Shown: positions 6,623-16,399 of the stretch, in pieces
Layout of the letters: every line of letters starts with the position of its first letter
How positions within the stretch are numbered: position 1 is the stretch's first letter
NCBI GenBank assembly: GCA_945861565.1
Contig: CAMAUY010000048.1
Location: 1-37,116 of the forward strand
Reading direction: 5' to 3'
Length of the DNA: 37,116 nt
Source: Akkermansia muciniphila
GTDB lineage: Bacteria > Verrucomicrobiota > Verrucomicrobiia > Limisphaerales > UBA9464
Program-made: the position numbers and the translations under genes
The notes under the pieces: generated by a model
What the model saw: only the letters and a program-made list of their open reading frames with translations
What the model was told of the DNA's origin: nothing
Database searches by the model: none

Positions 6623-9511
6623 ATGAGCCGCCCCGTTTTGCACCCAGACCGATTCATCAACCGTCACAATGGCCCGACCGTTCCCGAGCAGGCAGAGATG
6701 CTCGCGGTGCTCGGATATTCGCAATTGGATTTGCTCATTGACGACGCGGTACCGGCTGCAATAAGGCAGCGGGAGACGCTGGATCTCCCGCCCGCAGCGA
6801 GTGAGTACGAGGCTTTAGGTCGCCTGCGGGGAATTGCCGCCCGGAACCACGTATTTCGCAGCTTCATTGGCATGGGGTACTACGACACCATTACTCCTCC
6901 CGTCATCCAGCGAAACATCCTCGAAAATCCCGGCTGGTACACCCAGTACACTCCTTACCAGGCGGAGATTTCCCAGGGACGCCTCGAAGGGCTTTTGAAT
7001 TTCCAGACGCTGGTGACCGATCTCACCGGCATGGATATTTCGAATGCATCAATGCTCGACGAGGCCACCGCCTGCGCCGAAGCGATGATGCTCTGCCATC
7101 GTGTCAAGGAAGCAGCCGCCACCGCGGGCGGCCCGGCCCGCGACACATTTTTGGTCGCCGACAACTGCCACCCTCAGAATCTTGATCTCATCCGAACTCG
7201 CGCCAATGCCCTGGGACTTGAGGTCCGAGTGGGCCCGGCATCGGAATGGAATGTCGATGCGACGGTTTTTGGAGTGCTCTTCCAATACCCGGCCACGGAT
7301 GGCACCGTGGACGACTGGAGGGAATTAGTGGAGCGGGCGCATGCGGGCGGGGCGTTGGTCGTTTGCGCTACGGATCTTTTGGCTCTGACCCAATTCACGC
7401 CTCCCGGGGAGTTCGGCTGTGATGTTGCCGTAGGAAGTGCTCAACGATTCGGGGTGCCCCTGGGTTACGGCGGTCCCCATGCCGCCTTCTTTGCAACCCG
7501 GGACGCGTTCAAGCGGCAGATGCCCGGTCGTCTCGTCGGTGTTTCGAAAGACTCGCGGGGCCGCCCGGCGCTTCGCCTCTCCCTGGGCACCCGCGAGCAG
7601 CACATTCGACGCGACAAGGCCACGTCCAACATCTGCACAGCCCAGGCGTTGCTCGCCAATATGGCAATGGCCTACGCCTGCTATCACGGACCGGTGGGAC
7701 TTTCGGCGATTGCCAGCCGCATTCGCCGATGGATGGCCCTTTTTGTCCATGGACTCGATCGGTTGGGGATTCGGGTCGAAAACCGCGTGCGCTTCGACAC
7801 CGTCACAGTGTCGGTCAAGAGCGCGGCGGAAATCCACCGGATAGCGGAAACCCATCGCGTCAACCTGCGCCGCGTCGATGCCAGCCACGTGGGCGTTTCG
7901 CTGGATGAAGCAACCACCGCCGAGGATATCGCCCTCCTCTTGCGGATTTTCAATAACGACCACCCGGCAAGCTGTTCCGTTGCTGATCTGGAGGGGACCG
8001 TACCCGTCGCGCCAATTCCGACTCCGCTCGACCGGCATTCGCTGTTTTTGCAGCATCCGGTGTTCCACCAACACCAGAGCGAAACGGCGATGCTTCGCTA
8101 CCTGCGTCGCCTCGAATCGAAAGACCTATCCCTCTGTCACAGCATGATTCCGCTGGGATCCTGCACGATGAAGCTCAACGCATCGGCGGAGATGTTCCCG
8201 TTGAGTTGGCCGGAAATCGCCAGAATTCACCCGTTCGTTCCCTTGAACCAGACGTTAGGCTACCAGCAATTGTTCCAGGAGCTGGAGCTGTGGCTATCCC
8301 GCTGCACCGGGTTTGCAGCGGTATCCTTACAGCCCAATGCGGGTTCCCAAGGTGAATACGCGGGTCTGCTCGTGATCCGCGCGTATCAGGCAAACCGGGG
8401 CGAGAGCCGTCGAAATATCTGCCTAATCCCGACCAGTGCGCACGGAACGAATCCAGCCTCTGCCGTCATGGCCGGCCTGGAAGTGATTCCGGTGATCTGT
8501 GATGCAAATGGGAACATCGACCTGACGGATCTACAGGCAAAAGCCCAGCTGCACCGGGACTATCTGGCGTGTTTAATGATCACTTACCCGAGCACTCACG
8601 GAGTGTTTGAAGCCGGGATTCGTGACATCTGCCGAATCATTCACGAGGCAGGCGGCCAAGTGTACATGGACGGTGCGAACATGAATGCCCAGGTCGGGTT
8701 GACCTCGCCAGGATTCATCGGAGCGGATGTTTGTCATCTGAATCTCCACAAGACCTTTTGCATTCCGCACGGCGGTGGCGGTCCCGGTGTGGGCCCCATT
8801 GGAGTGGCGGAACACCTTGTCGATTTCCTCCCCGGTCATTGCGTCGTGAATTTGGGCGGCGAAAATCCGATCGGAGCGATCAGTGGCGCTCCCTGGGGTA
8901 GCGCCAGCATTTGTGCCATCTCCTGGATGTATATCGCGATGATGGGAGGCGACGGACTCGCGCTTGCGACAGCTGTCGCGATACTGAATGCGAACTACAT
9001 CTCACGCCGGCTCGAAGCGTATTTCCCGACTCTCTACCGCGGTCCCGGCGGTCTGGTGGCCCATGAGTGCATCCTCGACCTCCGTCACTTCAAGCGCGTG
9101 ACGGCGGAGGATGTGGCCAAGCGCCTGATGGATTACGGATTCCACGCTCCCACCCTGAGTTGGCCCGTGTCGGGGACGCTGATGGTGGAACCGACGGAGA
9201 GCGAGCCCAAGGCGGAACTCGACCGCTTCTGCGATGCGATGATCTCCATTCACGCCGAAATCATGGACATCGAAAACGGGAGCGTCGACCCAAGGAACAA
9301 CCTCCTGAAGAACGCCCCGCACACTGCGGACCAAGTCATCTCGGAACATTGGGATCGACCCTACAGCCGGGAAAAGGCTGCGTTCCCCGTGGACGCTCTG
9401 CGTGACTGGAAATTCTGGCCCGCCGTCGGCCGGGTCGACAACGTGTTTGGCGATCGAAACCTTGTCTGCAGTTGCGTCGGCATGGAGGCCTACGCGATTC
9501 CGCCAGTATAA
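6623..9511 (+). CDS. gcvP: Glycine dehydrogenase (decarboxylating), P-protein
   Basis: A 962-residue P-protein of the glycine cleavage system. It decarboxylates glycine with pyridoxal phosphate and passes the aminomethyl group to the lipoyl arm of the H-protein in the cytoplasm. The single-chain (homodimeric) form is present: the N-terminal half carries the [17 protein letters not shown] segment, and the C-terminal half the PLP site, with Lys710 in [18 protein letters not shown]. Other landmarks are [11 protein letters not shown] and the C-terminal end near [12 protein letters not shown]. Length is normal and no residues appear to be missing. gcvT and gcvH, usually next to it, are not in this window and must lie elsewhere. 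Transcription probably ends at the two-way terminator 9516-9545. Confidence 0.97.
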   Translation: MSRPVLHPDRFINRHNGPTVPEQAEMLAVLGYSQLDLLIDDAVPAAIRQRETLDLPPAASEYEALGRLRGIAARNHVFRSFIGMGYYDTITPPVIQRNILENPGWYTQYTPYQAEISQGRLEGLLNFQTLVTDLTGMDISNASMLDEATACAEAMMLCHRVKEAAATAGGPARDTFLVADNCHPQNLDLIRTRANALGLEVRVGPASEWNVDATVFGVLFQYPATDGTVDDWRELVERAHAGGALVVCATDLLALTQFTPPGEFGCDVAVGSAQRFGVPLGYGGPHAAFFATRDAFKRQMPGRLVGVSKDSRGRPALRLSLGTREQHIRRDKATSNICTAQALLANMAMAYACYHGPVGLSAIASRIRRWMALFVHGLDRLGIRVENRVRFDTVTVSVKSAAEIHRIAETHRVNLRRVDASHVGVSLDEATTAEDIALLLRIFNNDHPASCSVADLEGTVPVAPIPTPLDRHSLFLQHPVFHQHQSETAMLRYLRRLESKDLSLCHSMIPLGSCTMKLNASAEMFPLSWPEIARIHPFVPLNQTLGYQQLFQELELWLSRCTGFAAVSLQPNAGSQGEYAGLLVIRAYQANRGESRRNICLIPTSAHGTNPASAVMAGLEVIPVICDANGNIDLTDLQAKAQLHRDYLACLMITYPSTHGVFEAGIRDICRIIHEAGGQVYMDGANMNAQVGLTSPGFIGADVCHLNLHKTFCIPHGGGGPGVGPIGVAEHLVDFLPGHCVVNLGGENPIGAISGAPWGSASICAISWMYIAMMGGDGLALATAVAILNANYISRRLEAYFPTLYRGPGGLVAHECILDLRHFKRVTAEDVAKRLMDYGFHAPTLSWPVSGTLMVEPTESEPKAELDRFCDAMISIHAEIMDIENGSVDPRNNLLKNAPHTADQVISEHWDRPYSREKAAFPVDALRDWKFWPAVGRVDNVFGDRNLVCSCVGMEAYAIPPV

Positions 9512-9515
9512 TAAA

Positions 9516-9545
9516 AAAGCACGGCTGCCGAAGCAGCCGTGCTTT
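9516..9545. terminator. Two-way intrinsic terminator between gcvP and groL
   Basis: Stem AAAGCACGGCTGC (9516-9528), loop CGAA, and the perfect inverted arm GCAGCCGTGCTTT (9533-9545). The A-run on the left and T-run on the right let it work in both directions, ending gcvP (stop 9511) and groL (stop 9569), which converge on it. Confidence 0.9.
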
Positions 9546-9568
9546 TGAATTTCAGAGCGTTGGCAGAC

Positions 9569-11203
9569 TTAGTAGTCCATTCCGCCGCCGCCGTGATGCG
9601 GATCACCCTTCGGGGATTCCTTCTTCTCCGGAATCTCGGTGATGAGACATTCGGTGGTGAGGAGGAGGCCGGCAATCGAGGCGGCATTCTGCAGGGCACT
9701 ACGGGTGACCTTTTTCGGATCCACCACGCCTGCCTTCACGAGGTCTTCATAGTCCCCGGTGGAAACGTTATAGCCGTCGTTACCTTTGCGGCGTTTCACT
9801 TCCTGCACGATCAGACTGCCTTCGACACCGGCATTTTTCGCGAGTTCGCGCAGCGGTGATTCGAGGGCACGACGGACGATATCGACACCGATCTGCTCAT
9901 CGGGATTCGGGAGCTTGAGGGCATCAATGGCGGGCAGGCAGCGAAGGAGTGCGACACCGCCGCCAGCGACGATACCTTCTTCGACGGCAGCGCGGGTGGC
10001 GTGCAGGGCGTCTTCGACGCGGGCCTTCTTTTCCTTCATCTCGGTTTCCGTAGCGGCACCGACGTGAATGACGGCCACACCTCCGGCGAGTTTCGCGAGA
10101 CGTTCCTGGAGCTTCTCCTTGTCGTAGTCGCTAGTGGTCTCTTCGATCTGACGACGGATCTGGTTGACCCGGCCCTGAATCTCGGAGCTCTTGCCGCCGC
10201 CTTCGACGATGGTGGTGTTTTCTTTTTCGACAACGATGCTCTTGGCCCGGCCGAGATCGGCGATGTCGAGATTCTCAAGCTTGATGCCGAGATCTTCGGT
10301 GATGCACTTGCCACCGGTGAGAATGGCGATGTCTTCCATCATGGCCTTGCGGCGGTCACCGAAGCCGGGTGCCTTGACAGCGCAGACGTTGATAGTGCCA
10401 CGAAGCTTGTTCACCACGAGGGTGGCCAAGGCTTCGCCTTCCACTTCCTCGGAAATGATCAGGAGCGGCTTGCTGGTGCGGGCGACCTTTTCGAGAACTG
10501 GGAGGAGGTCCTTGAGGCTGCTGATCTTTTTCTCATAAATCAGGATGTAGGCGTCTTCGAGTTTCGATTCCATCGCCTCGGCGTTGGTCACGAAATAGGG
10601 AGACAAGTAGCCCTTGTCGAACTGCATACCCTCGACAACGTCCAGGGTTGTTTCGATCGATTTAGCCTCTTCGACGGTAATGGTGCCGTCCTTGCCGACC
10701 TTATCCATCGCGTCGGCGATGATCTCACCGATGGTCTCATCCCAGTTGGCGGACACGGTAGCCACCTGTTTGATCTCTTCCTTATCCTTGACCTTCTTGG
10801 AGATCTTGGCGAGGTGCTCGACGGCGACGTCGACCGCCTTCTGGATGCCGCGCTGCAAACTGATCGGGCTCGCGCCGGCGGTGACATTCTTCAGACCTTC
10901 ACGATAAATCGATTCGGCGAGAACCGTGGCGGTGGTCGTTCCATCGCCCGCGGAGTCGCTGGTCTTGCTGGCGACCTCGCGGACCATCTGGGCACCCATG
11001 TTTTGGTACGGGTCCGAAAGTTCGATCTCCTTCGCGACGGTGACACCATCCTTGGTGACCGTCGGAGAGCCGAATTTTTTGTCGATGACGACATTGCGGC
11101 CCTTGGGACCGAGAGTGGCCTTGACGGCCTTGGCGAGGATTTCGACGCCCCTCAGCAATTGCTGGCGGGCGACTTCGTCAAAAAGAAGTTGTTTTGCGGC
11201 CAT
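9569..11203 (-). CDS. groL: Chaperonin GroEL (Hsp60)
   Basis: A 544-residue 60-kDa chaperonin that forms the double-ring ATP-driven folding chamber with GroES. Typical segments are visible: [16 protein letters not shown] near the N terminus, the ATP-site motif [12 protein letters not shown], the [18 protein letters not shown] segment, [21 protein letters not shown] and [15 protein letters not shown]. The tail is HHGGGGMDY, shorter in GGM repeats than in E. coli. Length is normal. It follows groS by a 50-base gap on the same strand, so the two are one transcript. The start ATG has no clear Shine-Dalgarno. The long plus-strand frame across it (10001-11215) is an antisense shadow. Confidence 0.98.
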   Translation of the reverse strand: MAAKQLLFDEVARQQLLRGVEILAKAVKATLGPKGRNVVIDKKFGSPTVTKDGVTVAKEIELSDPYQNMGAQMVREVASKTSDSAGDGTTTATVLAESIYREGLKNVTAGASPISLQRGIQKAVDVAVEHLAKISKKVKDKEEIKQVATVSANWDETIGEIIADAMDKVGKDGTITVEEAKSIETTLDVVEGMQFDKGYLSPYFVTNAEAMESKLEDAYILIYEKKISSLKDLLPVLEKVARTSKPLLIISEEVEGEALATLVVNKLRGTINVCAVKAPGFGDRRKAMMEDIAILTGGKCITEDLGIKLENLDIADLGRAKSIVVEKENTTIVEGGGKSSEIQGRVNQIRRQIEETTSDYDKEKLQERLAKLAGGVAVIHVGAATETEMKEKKARVEDALHATRAAVEEGIVAGGGVALLRCLPAIDALKLPNPDEQIGVDIVRRALESPLRELAKNAGVEGSLIVQEVKRRKGNDGYNVSTGDYEDLVKAGVVDPKKVTRSALQNAASIAGLLLTTECLITEIPEKKESPKGDPHHGGGGMDY

Positions 11204-11253
11204 ATTAGTAAGTGAGAATTATTGTTAACTGTTAGAAGTGGAATCAGCGGGTT

Positions 11254-11547
11254 TCAGCTGACAATGGCGAGGAGGTCGTCGCTGCTAAATAGGCGGTACT
11301 CTTTGCCGTCGAGTTTAATTTCGGTGCCGCCGTACTTGGATACGAGCACCCGGTCTCCGACTTTCACCAGAAAATCGTGCTTCTTGCCGGTGTCATCAAC
11401 TTTGCCGGTTCCCAGGGCCCGGATGATGCCTTCAGTCGGCTTCTCCTTGGCGGAATCGGGGATGATGATGCCGCCCTTCTTGGTTTCCTTCTCTTCGACG
11501 GGTTCCACAAGAACGCGGTCGCCGAGGGGTTTCACATTTAGTGCCAT
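11254..11547 (-). CDS. groS: Co-chaperonin GroES (Hsp10)
   Basis: A 97-residue co-chaperonin forming the heptameric lid of GroEL. It starts [16 protein letters not shown], the usual GroES head, and includes the mobile-loop region [15 protein letters not shown] and [15 protein letters not shown]. The frame is open for 17 more codons to 11598, but homology and normal length point to ATG 11547. It is the first gene of groS-groL and lies 112 bases downstream of the dnaK stop on the same strand, so it may have its own promoter or share dnaK readthrough. No CIRCE (TTAGCACTC-N9-GAGTGCTAA) is visible; a different 17-bp palindrome sits 24 bases before the start. Confidence 0.97.
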   Translation of the reverse strand: MALNVKPLGDRVLVEPVEEKETKKGGIIIPDSAKEKPTEGIIRALGTGKVDDTGKKHDFLVKVGDRVLVSKYGGTEIKLDGKEYRLFSSDDLLAIVS

Positions 11548-11570
11548 ATTATTTTTTGCTTGTACTTGTT

Positions 11571-11587
11571 TTTGATGCGTCATCAAA
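11571..11587. promoter_or_regulatory. 17-bp palindrome upstream of groS, candidate operator
   Basis: TTTGATG-CGT-CATCAAA is a perfect inverted repeat with 7-bp arms, ending 24 bases before the groS ATG (minus strand). It is placed as a repressor site could be. It is not CIRCE, and no known factor is assigned. Confidence 0.45.
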
Positions 11588-11619
11588 TCCCGCCGCACTC
11601 GCGGCAGGGAAATATCGGT

Positions 11620-11651
11620 GCGTTTCCCGGGGCAGAAACCACAGGAAACGC
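11620..11651 (-). terminator. Hairpin downstream of dnaK
   Basis: GCGTTTCC (11620-11627) and GGAAACGC (11644-11651) are perfect inverted 8-mers with a 16-base loop, just after the dnaK stop (11660). There is no T-run, so it may be a weak terminator, a processing site, or part of the groS control region. Confidence 0.4.
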
Positions 11652-11659
11652 CTAGTGTA

Positions 11660-13597
11660 TCAGGTTTTCTTCTCGTTCACAACTTCAGCGTCAATAACCG
11701 TCCCATCGCCCTTCCCTGGACTCGGGCCGTCGCTGGGAGTGCCCGCCTGGCCGGAAGGGCCGTCAGTCGGTGCCTGCTGAGATTTGCTCTGTGCGGTCTT
11801 GTAAAGCTCTGCGCTGGCGGCCTGAACCACTTCGTTCAGCTTTTCCATCGAGGACTTCACGGCGGCGATATCGGACCCCTTCAGGGCCTCCCGCGCCGAT
11901 TTGACCGCGTCCTCGATGCCCGCCTTCGCGGCACCCAGCTTGTCGCCACTATCCTTCACCAGCTTCTCGCTCCGGTAAATCGCATTGTCGGTTTCATTGC
12001 GCACCTCGATCTCCTCGCGGCGTGCCTTGTCCGAGTCGGCATTGGTTTCCGCATCTCGGCGCATCCGCTCAATCTCCTCCTTCGACAGGCCGCTCGAAGC
12101 CGTGATCTGAATCTTTTGTTCCTTGCCGGTGCCGAGGTCCTTGGCGCTCACGTTTAGAATCCCGTTGGCGTCGATATCAAAGGTGACTTCGACCTGCGGG
12201 ACACCACGGGGGGCGGGCGGGATATCGGTCAACTGAAACTTGCCGATGGTTTTATTGTCGCGCGCCAACTGGCGTTCGCCCTGCAGCACGTGCACTTCGA
12301 CGCCGGGTTGGCTGTCGCTGGCGGTCGAAAAAATCTCCGACTTGCGAGTGGGGATCGTCGTATTCCGCTCAATGAGGCGGGTGAAAACCCCCCCGAGTGT
12401 TTCAATGCCAAGCGACAGCGGCGTGACATCGAGAAGCAGGACGTCCTTCACCTCGCCCTTGAGAACGCCGCCCTGAATGGCGGCGCCGACGGCGACCACC
12501 TCATCCGGGTTGACTCCCTGGTGCGGTGTCTTGTTCACGAGCGATCGAGCGGTCTCAACGACACGCGGCATGCGGGTCATTCCACCGACCAAGACGAGCT
12601 CATCAATCTTGTCGACCGCGATCCCGGCATCCTTGAGGCAGGCCCGCGTCGGCGTCATCGTCCGTTCGAACAACGAATCGCAAAGCTGCTCCATCTTGGC
12701 GCGCGTCAGCTTCAGCTGGATGTGCTTGGGACCGCTGGCGTCGGCTGTGACGAACGGCAGATTAATCTCATACTGCTGGGACGAACTGAGGGCGATTTTT
12801 GCCTTTTCCGCCTCTTCCTTGATCCGCTGCAGCGCATCGGCCTGTTTCCGCAGGTCAATACCGGAGTCCTTCTTGAACTCCGCGAGTACCCAGTCAATGA
12901 TGGCGTTGTCCCAATCGTCACCCCCGAGATGCGTGTCGCCATTGGTGGCCTTGACCTCAAACACGCCATCGCCAATTTCGAGAACGGAAATATCAAACGT
13001 TCCGCCGCCCAAATCGTAAACCGCGATCTTTTCGTCTTTTTTCTGATCGAGACCATAGGCGAGCGAAGCCGCAGTGGGTTCATTGATGATGCGAAGCACC
13101 TCCAACCCAGCGATCCGTCCGGCATCCTTGGTGGCCTGCCGTTGGGAATCATTGAAATACGCCGGCACGGTGATGACCGCCTGGGTAACTGTTTCGCCTA
13201 AGCGCACCTCGGCATCCGCCTTGAGTTTTGCGAGAATCATCGCGGAGACCTCGGGCGGACTGAAGGCCTTTGGTTTGCCGTCGATTTCGACCTCAATGTG
13301 GGCGTCTCCATTGCTTGCCCGGACAACCTTGTACGGAACCCGTTTCACCTCTTCGGCCACCTCGTCAAACTTCCGCCCCATGAATCGTTTCACGGAGTAG
13401 ACGGTATTTCGCGGGTTGGTTACGGCTTGGCGCTTCGCTGCTTCACCGACGAGCCGCTCGCCATTCTTGGCGAATGCAACAATGGACGGGGTAGTGCGCT
13501 TGCCTTCGGAGTTTTCCAAAACCAAAGGCTCGCCTCCCTCCATCGCCGCCATGCAGGAGTTTGTGGTGCCCAAATCAATTCCAAGGACTTTAGCCAT
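11660..13597 (-). CDS. dnaK: Molecular chaperone DnaK (Hsp70)
   Basis: A 645-residue Hsp70 chaperone that binds exposed hydrophobic segments in an ATP-controlled cycle with DnaJ and GrpE (neither is in the window). The N-terminal ATPase domain shows [14 protein letters not shown] phosphate loop 1 ([14 protein letters not shown]), [13 protein letters not shown] and the DLGGGTFD loop. The linker [18 protein letters not shown] near residue 390 leads into the substrate domain. The C-terminal tail is acidic and glycine-rich, ending in VNEKKT rather than the EEVD-like ends of some homologues. The frame extends 3 codons further to a TTG at 13606, but [10 protein letters not shown] at ATG 13597 is the family start. 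A small upstream ORF and a terminator-like hairpin (13603-13698) precede it, suggesting leader control. Confidence 0.97.
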   Translation of the reverse strand: MAKVLGIDLGTTNSCMAAMEGGEPLVLENSEGKRTTPSIVAFAKNGERLVGEAAKRQAVTNPRNTVYSVKRFMGRKFDEVAEEVKRVPYKVVRASNGDAHIEVEIDGKPKAFSPPEVSAMILAKLKADAEVRLGETVTQAVITVPAYFNDSQRQATKDAGRIAGLEVLRIINEPTAASLAYGLDQKKDEKIAVYDLGGGTFDISVLEIGDGVFEVKATNGDTHLGGDDWDNAIIDWVLAEFKKDSGIDLRKQADALQRIKEEAEKAKIALSSSQQYEINLPFVTADASGPKHIQLKLTRAKMEQLCDSLFERTMTPTRACLKDAGIAVDKIDELVLVGGMTRMPRVVETARSLVNKTPHQGVNPDEVVAVGAAIQGGVLKGEVKDVLLLDVTPLSLGIETLGGVFTRLIERNTTIPTRKSEIFSTASDSQPGVEVHVLQGERQLARDNKTIGKFQLTDIPPAPRGVPQVEVTFDIDANGILNVSAKDLGTGKEQKIQITASSGLSKEEIERMRRDAETNADSDKARREEIEVRNETDNAIYRSEKLVKDSGDKLGAAKAGIEDAVKSAREALKGSDIAAVKSSMEKLNEVVQAASAELYKTAQSKSQQAPTDGPSGQAGTPSDGPSPGKGDGTVIDAEVVNEKKT

Positions 13598-13602
13598 AAT
13601 CG

Positions 13603-13698
13603 TCAAAGTTCACCACCCACTCTGCAAAACGGATGCCGCGTTCTGAGAAATGCGCCCTTCTGCACAAAAAGCCTCAAAAATAGGGCTTTTTTCAGCAT
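13603..13698 (-). CDS. Possible 31-residue leader ORF before dnaK
   Basis: An ATG at 13698 is preceded by GAGGAG (13702-13707). The frame runs 31 codons ([15 protein letters not shown]..., basic and hydrophobic) to TGA at 13603-13605, five bases before the dnaK ATG. dnaK has no clear Shine-Dalgarno of its own, so ribosomes finishing this ORF could reinitiate at dnaK. A terminator-like hairpin (13666-13691) lies within codons 3-11. The small ORF resembles no protein known to me. It may be a real leader peptide or a chance frame in the dnaK 5' untranslated region. Confidence 0.35.
   Translation of the reverse strand: MLKKALFLRLFVQKGAFLRTRHPFCRVGGEL
13666..13691 (-). promoter_or_regulatory. Terminator-like hairpin in the dnaK leader
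   Basis: AAAAAGCC and GGCTTTTT are perfect inverted 8-mers around a 10-base loop. Read on the minus strand, the 3' arm ends in a T-run 68 bases before the dnaK ATG. This is the form of a weak intrinsic terminator or attenuator. Confidence 0.45.
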
Positions 13699-13736
13699 TG
13701 TCTCCTCGATCTTGTAGGTCTATTCAGCGGAAAACT

Positions 13737-13753
13737 GTGACACCCGATGTCAC
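13737..13753. promoter_or_regulatory. GTGACA-N5-TGTCAC inverted repeat between dnaK and the WYL gene
   Basis: GTGACA (13737-13742) and TGTCAC (13748-13753) are perfect inverted hexamers with a 5-base spacer. The site lies in the divergent space between dnaK and the WYL regulator, 140 bases from the dnaK ATG and 70 from the WYL start. A candidate operator for either gene; the factor is unknown. Confidence 0.35.
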
Positions 13754-13822
13754 GTTGGCACATTTCATGATCATCTCTGACACCTCGGGTTCGAAGGGCT
13801 CAGCCCCTCAACCCTAAGTGCC

Positions 13823-14869
13823 TTGCCTGTCAACGCCGACCCTGCTTGGCTTCGGGCCGTGCCCGTTTCCGCTCAACGCCCGTTGAACCAATCTTCCCGC
13901 CCACCAATCGAACGGATGTTGCGCATCCACGCCGCGATCCGCGAAGGCAAGTATCCCAATTGCAATACGTTGGGCCGCGAATTAGAGGTAAGCCCGCGGA
14001 CCATCACTCGGGATATCGAGTTCATGCGGGATCGAATGTTGCTACCCCTCGAGTACAATGAGCGACACTTCGGCTATGCGTATACCGAGGAAGTGGAGAG
14101 CTTTCCCTCGCTGCAGATTACCGAAGGGGAACTCTTCGCCCTGCTGGTCGCGGAGAAGGCCCTGCAACAATATCGAGGCACACCGTTCGAACGGCGGCTG
14201 GTGGGAGCCTTCAAGAAGCTGGAGCAATCATTGCCCGACACGATTTCGCTCAATCTGGCCGAGTGGGAACAATCCATTTCCTTTCGTACCAGCGCCGAGC
14301 CGCTGCTGGATTTGGCGATCATCGACACCCTCGCTCAGGCCGCCGCCCGCCGGATCCGCTTGCGCCTCACTTATCGCAAGCCCGGATCGCGTGAGCCGGA
14401 AATCCGAGTCGTGGATCCGTACCACCTGGCCAATGTCAACGGAGACTGGTACCTCTTTGCCTTCGATCAACTCCGCAAAGCTATCCGCACGTTTGTCCCC
14501 GCGCGCATTGTCAAGGCGGAGCCGACCGGAGAAATATTTCCGCGCCCCCGAAGATTTGTCCTGGCCGATCAATTGCGAGACAGCTTTGGAGTCCATTCCC
14601 GGCAGGGCGATTTCAATGTCGTTCTGCGATTTGATCCGGAAGTCGCCGATTACGTCCGGGAGAAGCGCTGGCATCCATCGCAGACGTTGAAGGAACTCCC
14701 GGAGGGCGGGGTGGAGCTTCGACTCAGGCTGGGAAGTCTCGTGGAGGTCGAGCGTTGGGTGCTCGGTTGGGGCGGCAAAGCGCAGGTCGTCGCGCCCCCC
14801 GAGTTTTGCGCCCGGATCCACCGGGCCGCAGAACGTTTAATGGCAGGGATCTCACCTCCTTCGCCTTGA
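13823..14869 (+). CDS. WYL-domain transcriptional regulator
   Basis: A 348-residue regulator. An N-terminal winged helix-turn-helix lies at about residues 28-85 (RMLRIHAAIREGKYPNCNTL and SPRTITRDIEFMRD). The C-terminal half is a WYL domain: the region DPYHLANVNGDWYLFAFD followed by RTFVPARI carries the Trp-Tyr-Leu signature and the Arg typical of ligand-binding WYL proteins. Such proteins are usually repressors or activators that respond to nucleotides or DNA damage. The start chosen is TTG 13823. A later ATG at 13916 would cut into the helix-turn-helix region, so the true start is upstream of it. It is divergent from dnaK, and pabB follows after 36 bases. The target is unknown; self-regulation through the 13737-13753 site is possible. 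Confidence 0.85.
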   Translation: MPVNADPAWLRAVPVSAQRPLNQSSRPPIERMLRIHAAIREGKYPNCNTLGRELEVSPRTITRDIEFMRDRMLLPLEYNERHFGYAYTEEVESFPSLQITEGELFALLVAEKALQQYRGTPFERRLVGAFKKLEQSLPDTISLNLAEWEQSISFRTSAEPLLDLAIIDTLAQAAARRIRLRLTYRKPGSREPEIRVVDPYHLANVNGDWYLFAFDQLRKAIRTFVPARIVKAEPTGEIFPRPRRFVLADQLRDSFGVHSRQGDFNVVLRFDPEVADYVREKRWHPSQTLKELPEGGVELRLRLGSLVEVERWVLGWGGKAQVVAPPEFCARIHRAAERLMAGISPPSP

Positions 14870-14905
14870 CTTGCGGGGCGCTGGGGCGACTCTGGCCCGG
14901 TTCTG

Positions 14906-16330
14906 ATGCGGGCAACCATCCAGGAATTCGCGACGGACCATTCCCCCGACTCGCTCGCTGCCAGTCTGCGCGAAGAACTTGGCGTGGTACTGCTGCGGAC
15001 GCGGACCTTTGACGCTCCTTCGTCGCGGTATTCGCTGGTTGCCGCCCGGCCATTTCTCACGTTTCGCAACTTCGGTTCACGCTGTGAAATCCGGGGACAA
15101 TCCGACGGCCTTCGCACCCAGTTCGGAGATCCATGGCTGCTGCTGGGGTCACTGCTTGCCGGCTATGAGTTGTTAGACGAACTCGATCATCCCTTCCCCC
15201 TCGGCGGGTGCTTCGGGTACTGGGGGTATGAGCTCAATCAGTTCGTCGAACCCCGTCTGGCCCGGCGCGCGATCAATGACCTCGAACTGCCCGACTGCCA
15301 CCTCGGCTTCTACGACAGTTTGGTTCTCTTCGACCATCAGGCCGGGAAGACCTGGGTAATCGCCACGGGTCTGGAACCCGACGGATCACGAAGCGCGGAC
15401 CAAGCCCGGCGACAGGTAACCTACTGGCGCGAGCGGCTCGCAGCCTGCCCCCCCCCGGCAGGGCCTCCGTCTCCAGCCCGATCCCACTCGGGAACCGCAT
15501 CCTCGCTGAGTCGAGGTGAGTTCCTGGCGGCCGTTCGTCGCGCCCAACGCTACATTTGCCAGGGTGACATCTATCAGGTAAATCTGGCGCAGCGCTTCAC
15601 GGCGGCCTGCCCCACCGACCCATGGACGTACTACGAGCATCTGTCCGCCGCGTCCCCGTCGCCCTTCAGTGCATGGATCGATTGTGGTGATTTTCAAGTG
15701 GCATCGTCTTCACCCGAATTGTTCCTCCGACTCAGTGGCTCTCACGTCTTGACGCGCCCCATCAAGGGAACTCGCCCCCGGTCGGCGGACCCGGATGAAG
15801 ACGCCCGGTTCACCCACGAGTTACTGCGGAGCGAGAAGGAGATGGCAGAGCTCGTGATGATCACCGACCTCCTCCGGAACGACCTCGGCCGAGTCTGCGA
15901 ATACGGGTCGGTAACGGTGCCGGAACTCGTTCGCCTCGAACGGTATCGCCACGTCCAACATCTGGTCTCCACCGTTGAAGGGCGTTTGCGCCCTGAGGTT
16001 ACCCATTTGGACGCCTTGGCTTCGTGCTTCCCCGGGGGGAGTATCACCGGCGCGCCAAAGATTCGCGCCATGGAGATCATCGATGAACTCGAACCGGTCA
16101 CTCGCGGACCCTACTGTGGTGCCCACGGATACCTCGGTTTCAATCGGGAAAGTCAGTTGAGCATCACCATCCGGACCGCCGTGTTGCGCGACGGCCGCGC
16201 CTGGTTCCATACCGGTGCTGGCATCGTGGCTGATTCCATTCCTGAGGCGGAATACGAAGAAACGTTGGCCAAAGCGGCCGGGCTTCTCACCGCACTGACA
16301 CTGGTGCCGATCCTTCAACCGACCCGATGA
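14906..16330 (+). CDS. pabB: Aminodeoxychorismate synthase component I
   Basis: A 474-residue chorismate-binding enzyme that turns chorismate and ammonia (from a PabA-type amidotransferase) into 4-amino-4-deoxychorismate for folate synthesis. The chorismate-binding domain occupies the C-terminal two thirds: GDIYQVNLAQRF, PIKGTRPR (the Lys region typical of PabB), MITDLLRNDLGRVC and SITGAPKIRAMEIIDELEP, then GAGIVADSIPEAEYEETLAKA at the end. The PIKGTRPR form and SITGAPK favour PabB over TrpE. No amidotransferase or aminodeoxychorismate lyase gene is adjacent. It starts 36 bases after the WYL gene, so the two may be co-transcribed. A likely terminator follows at 16370-16399. Confidence 0.9.
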   Translation: MRATIQEFATDHSPDSLAASLREELGVVLLRTRTFDAPSSRYSLVAARPFLTFRNFGSRCEIRGQSDGLRTQFGDPWLLLGSLLAGYELLDELDHPFPLGGCFGYWGYELNQFVEPRLARRAINDLELPDCHLGFYDSLVLFDHQAGKTWVIATGLEPDGSRSADQARRQVTYWRERLAACPPPAGPPSPARSHSGTASSLSRGEFLAAVRRAQRYICQGDIYQVNLAQRFTAACPTDPWTYYEHLSAASPSPFSAWIDCGDFQVASSSPELFLRLSGSHVLTRPIKGTRPRSADPDEDARFTHELLRSEKEMAELVMITDLLRNDLGRVCEYGSVTVPELVRLERYRHVQHLVSTVEGRLRPEVTHLDALASCFPGGSITGAPKIRAMEIIDELEPVTRGPYCGAHGYLGFNRESQLSITIRTAVLRDGRAWFHTGAGIVADSIPEAEYEETLAKAAGLLTALTLVPILQPTR

Positions 16331-16369
16331 GTGCCTCGGCCGTTCGGCAGTTGGTTGTGAGATAAAAAT

Positions 16370-16399
16370 CTGAAAAGATTGAGTTTTCAGCCTTTTTTT
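16370..16399 (+). terminator. Intrinsic terminator after pabB
   Basis: CTGAAAA (16370-16376), loop GATTGAG, TTTTCAG (16384-16390), then CC and seven Ts (16393-16399). The stem is short and AT-rich, but the T-run and position 40 bases after the pabB stop fit a terminator. Confidence 0.65.

Noticed and set aside
7325..8074. 249-codon minus-strand ORF
   Set aside because: Antisense shadow of gcvP.
10001..11215. 404-codon plus-strand ORF
   Set aside because: Antisense shadow of groL and its upstream gap; composition mirrors GroEL codons and no family is recognisable.
11548..11659. CIRCE operator before groS
   Set aside because: The GCACTC string near 11596 sits in a different hairpin (GCCGC-ACTC-GCGGC) and lacks the paired GAGTGC at the right spacing.
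12290..13201. 303-codon plus-strand ORF
   Set aside because: Antisense shadow of dnaK.
13755..13775. Sigma-54-like TGGCAC element
   Set aside because: TGGCAC is present but the -12 partner (TTGC) at the required spacing is missing.
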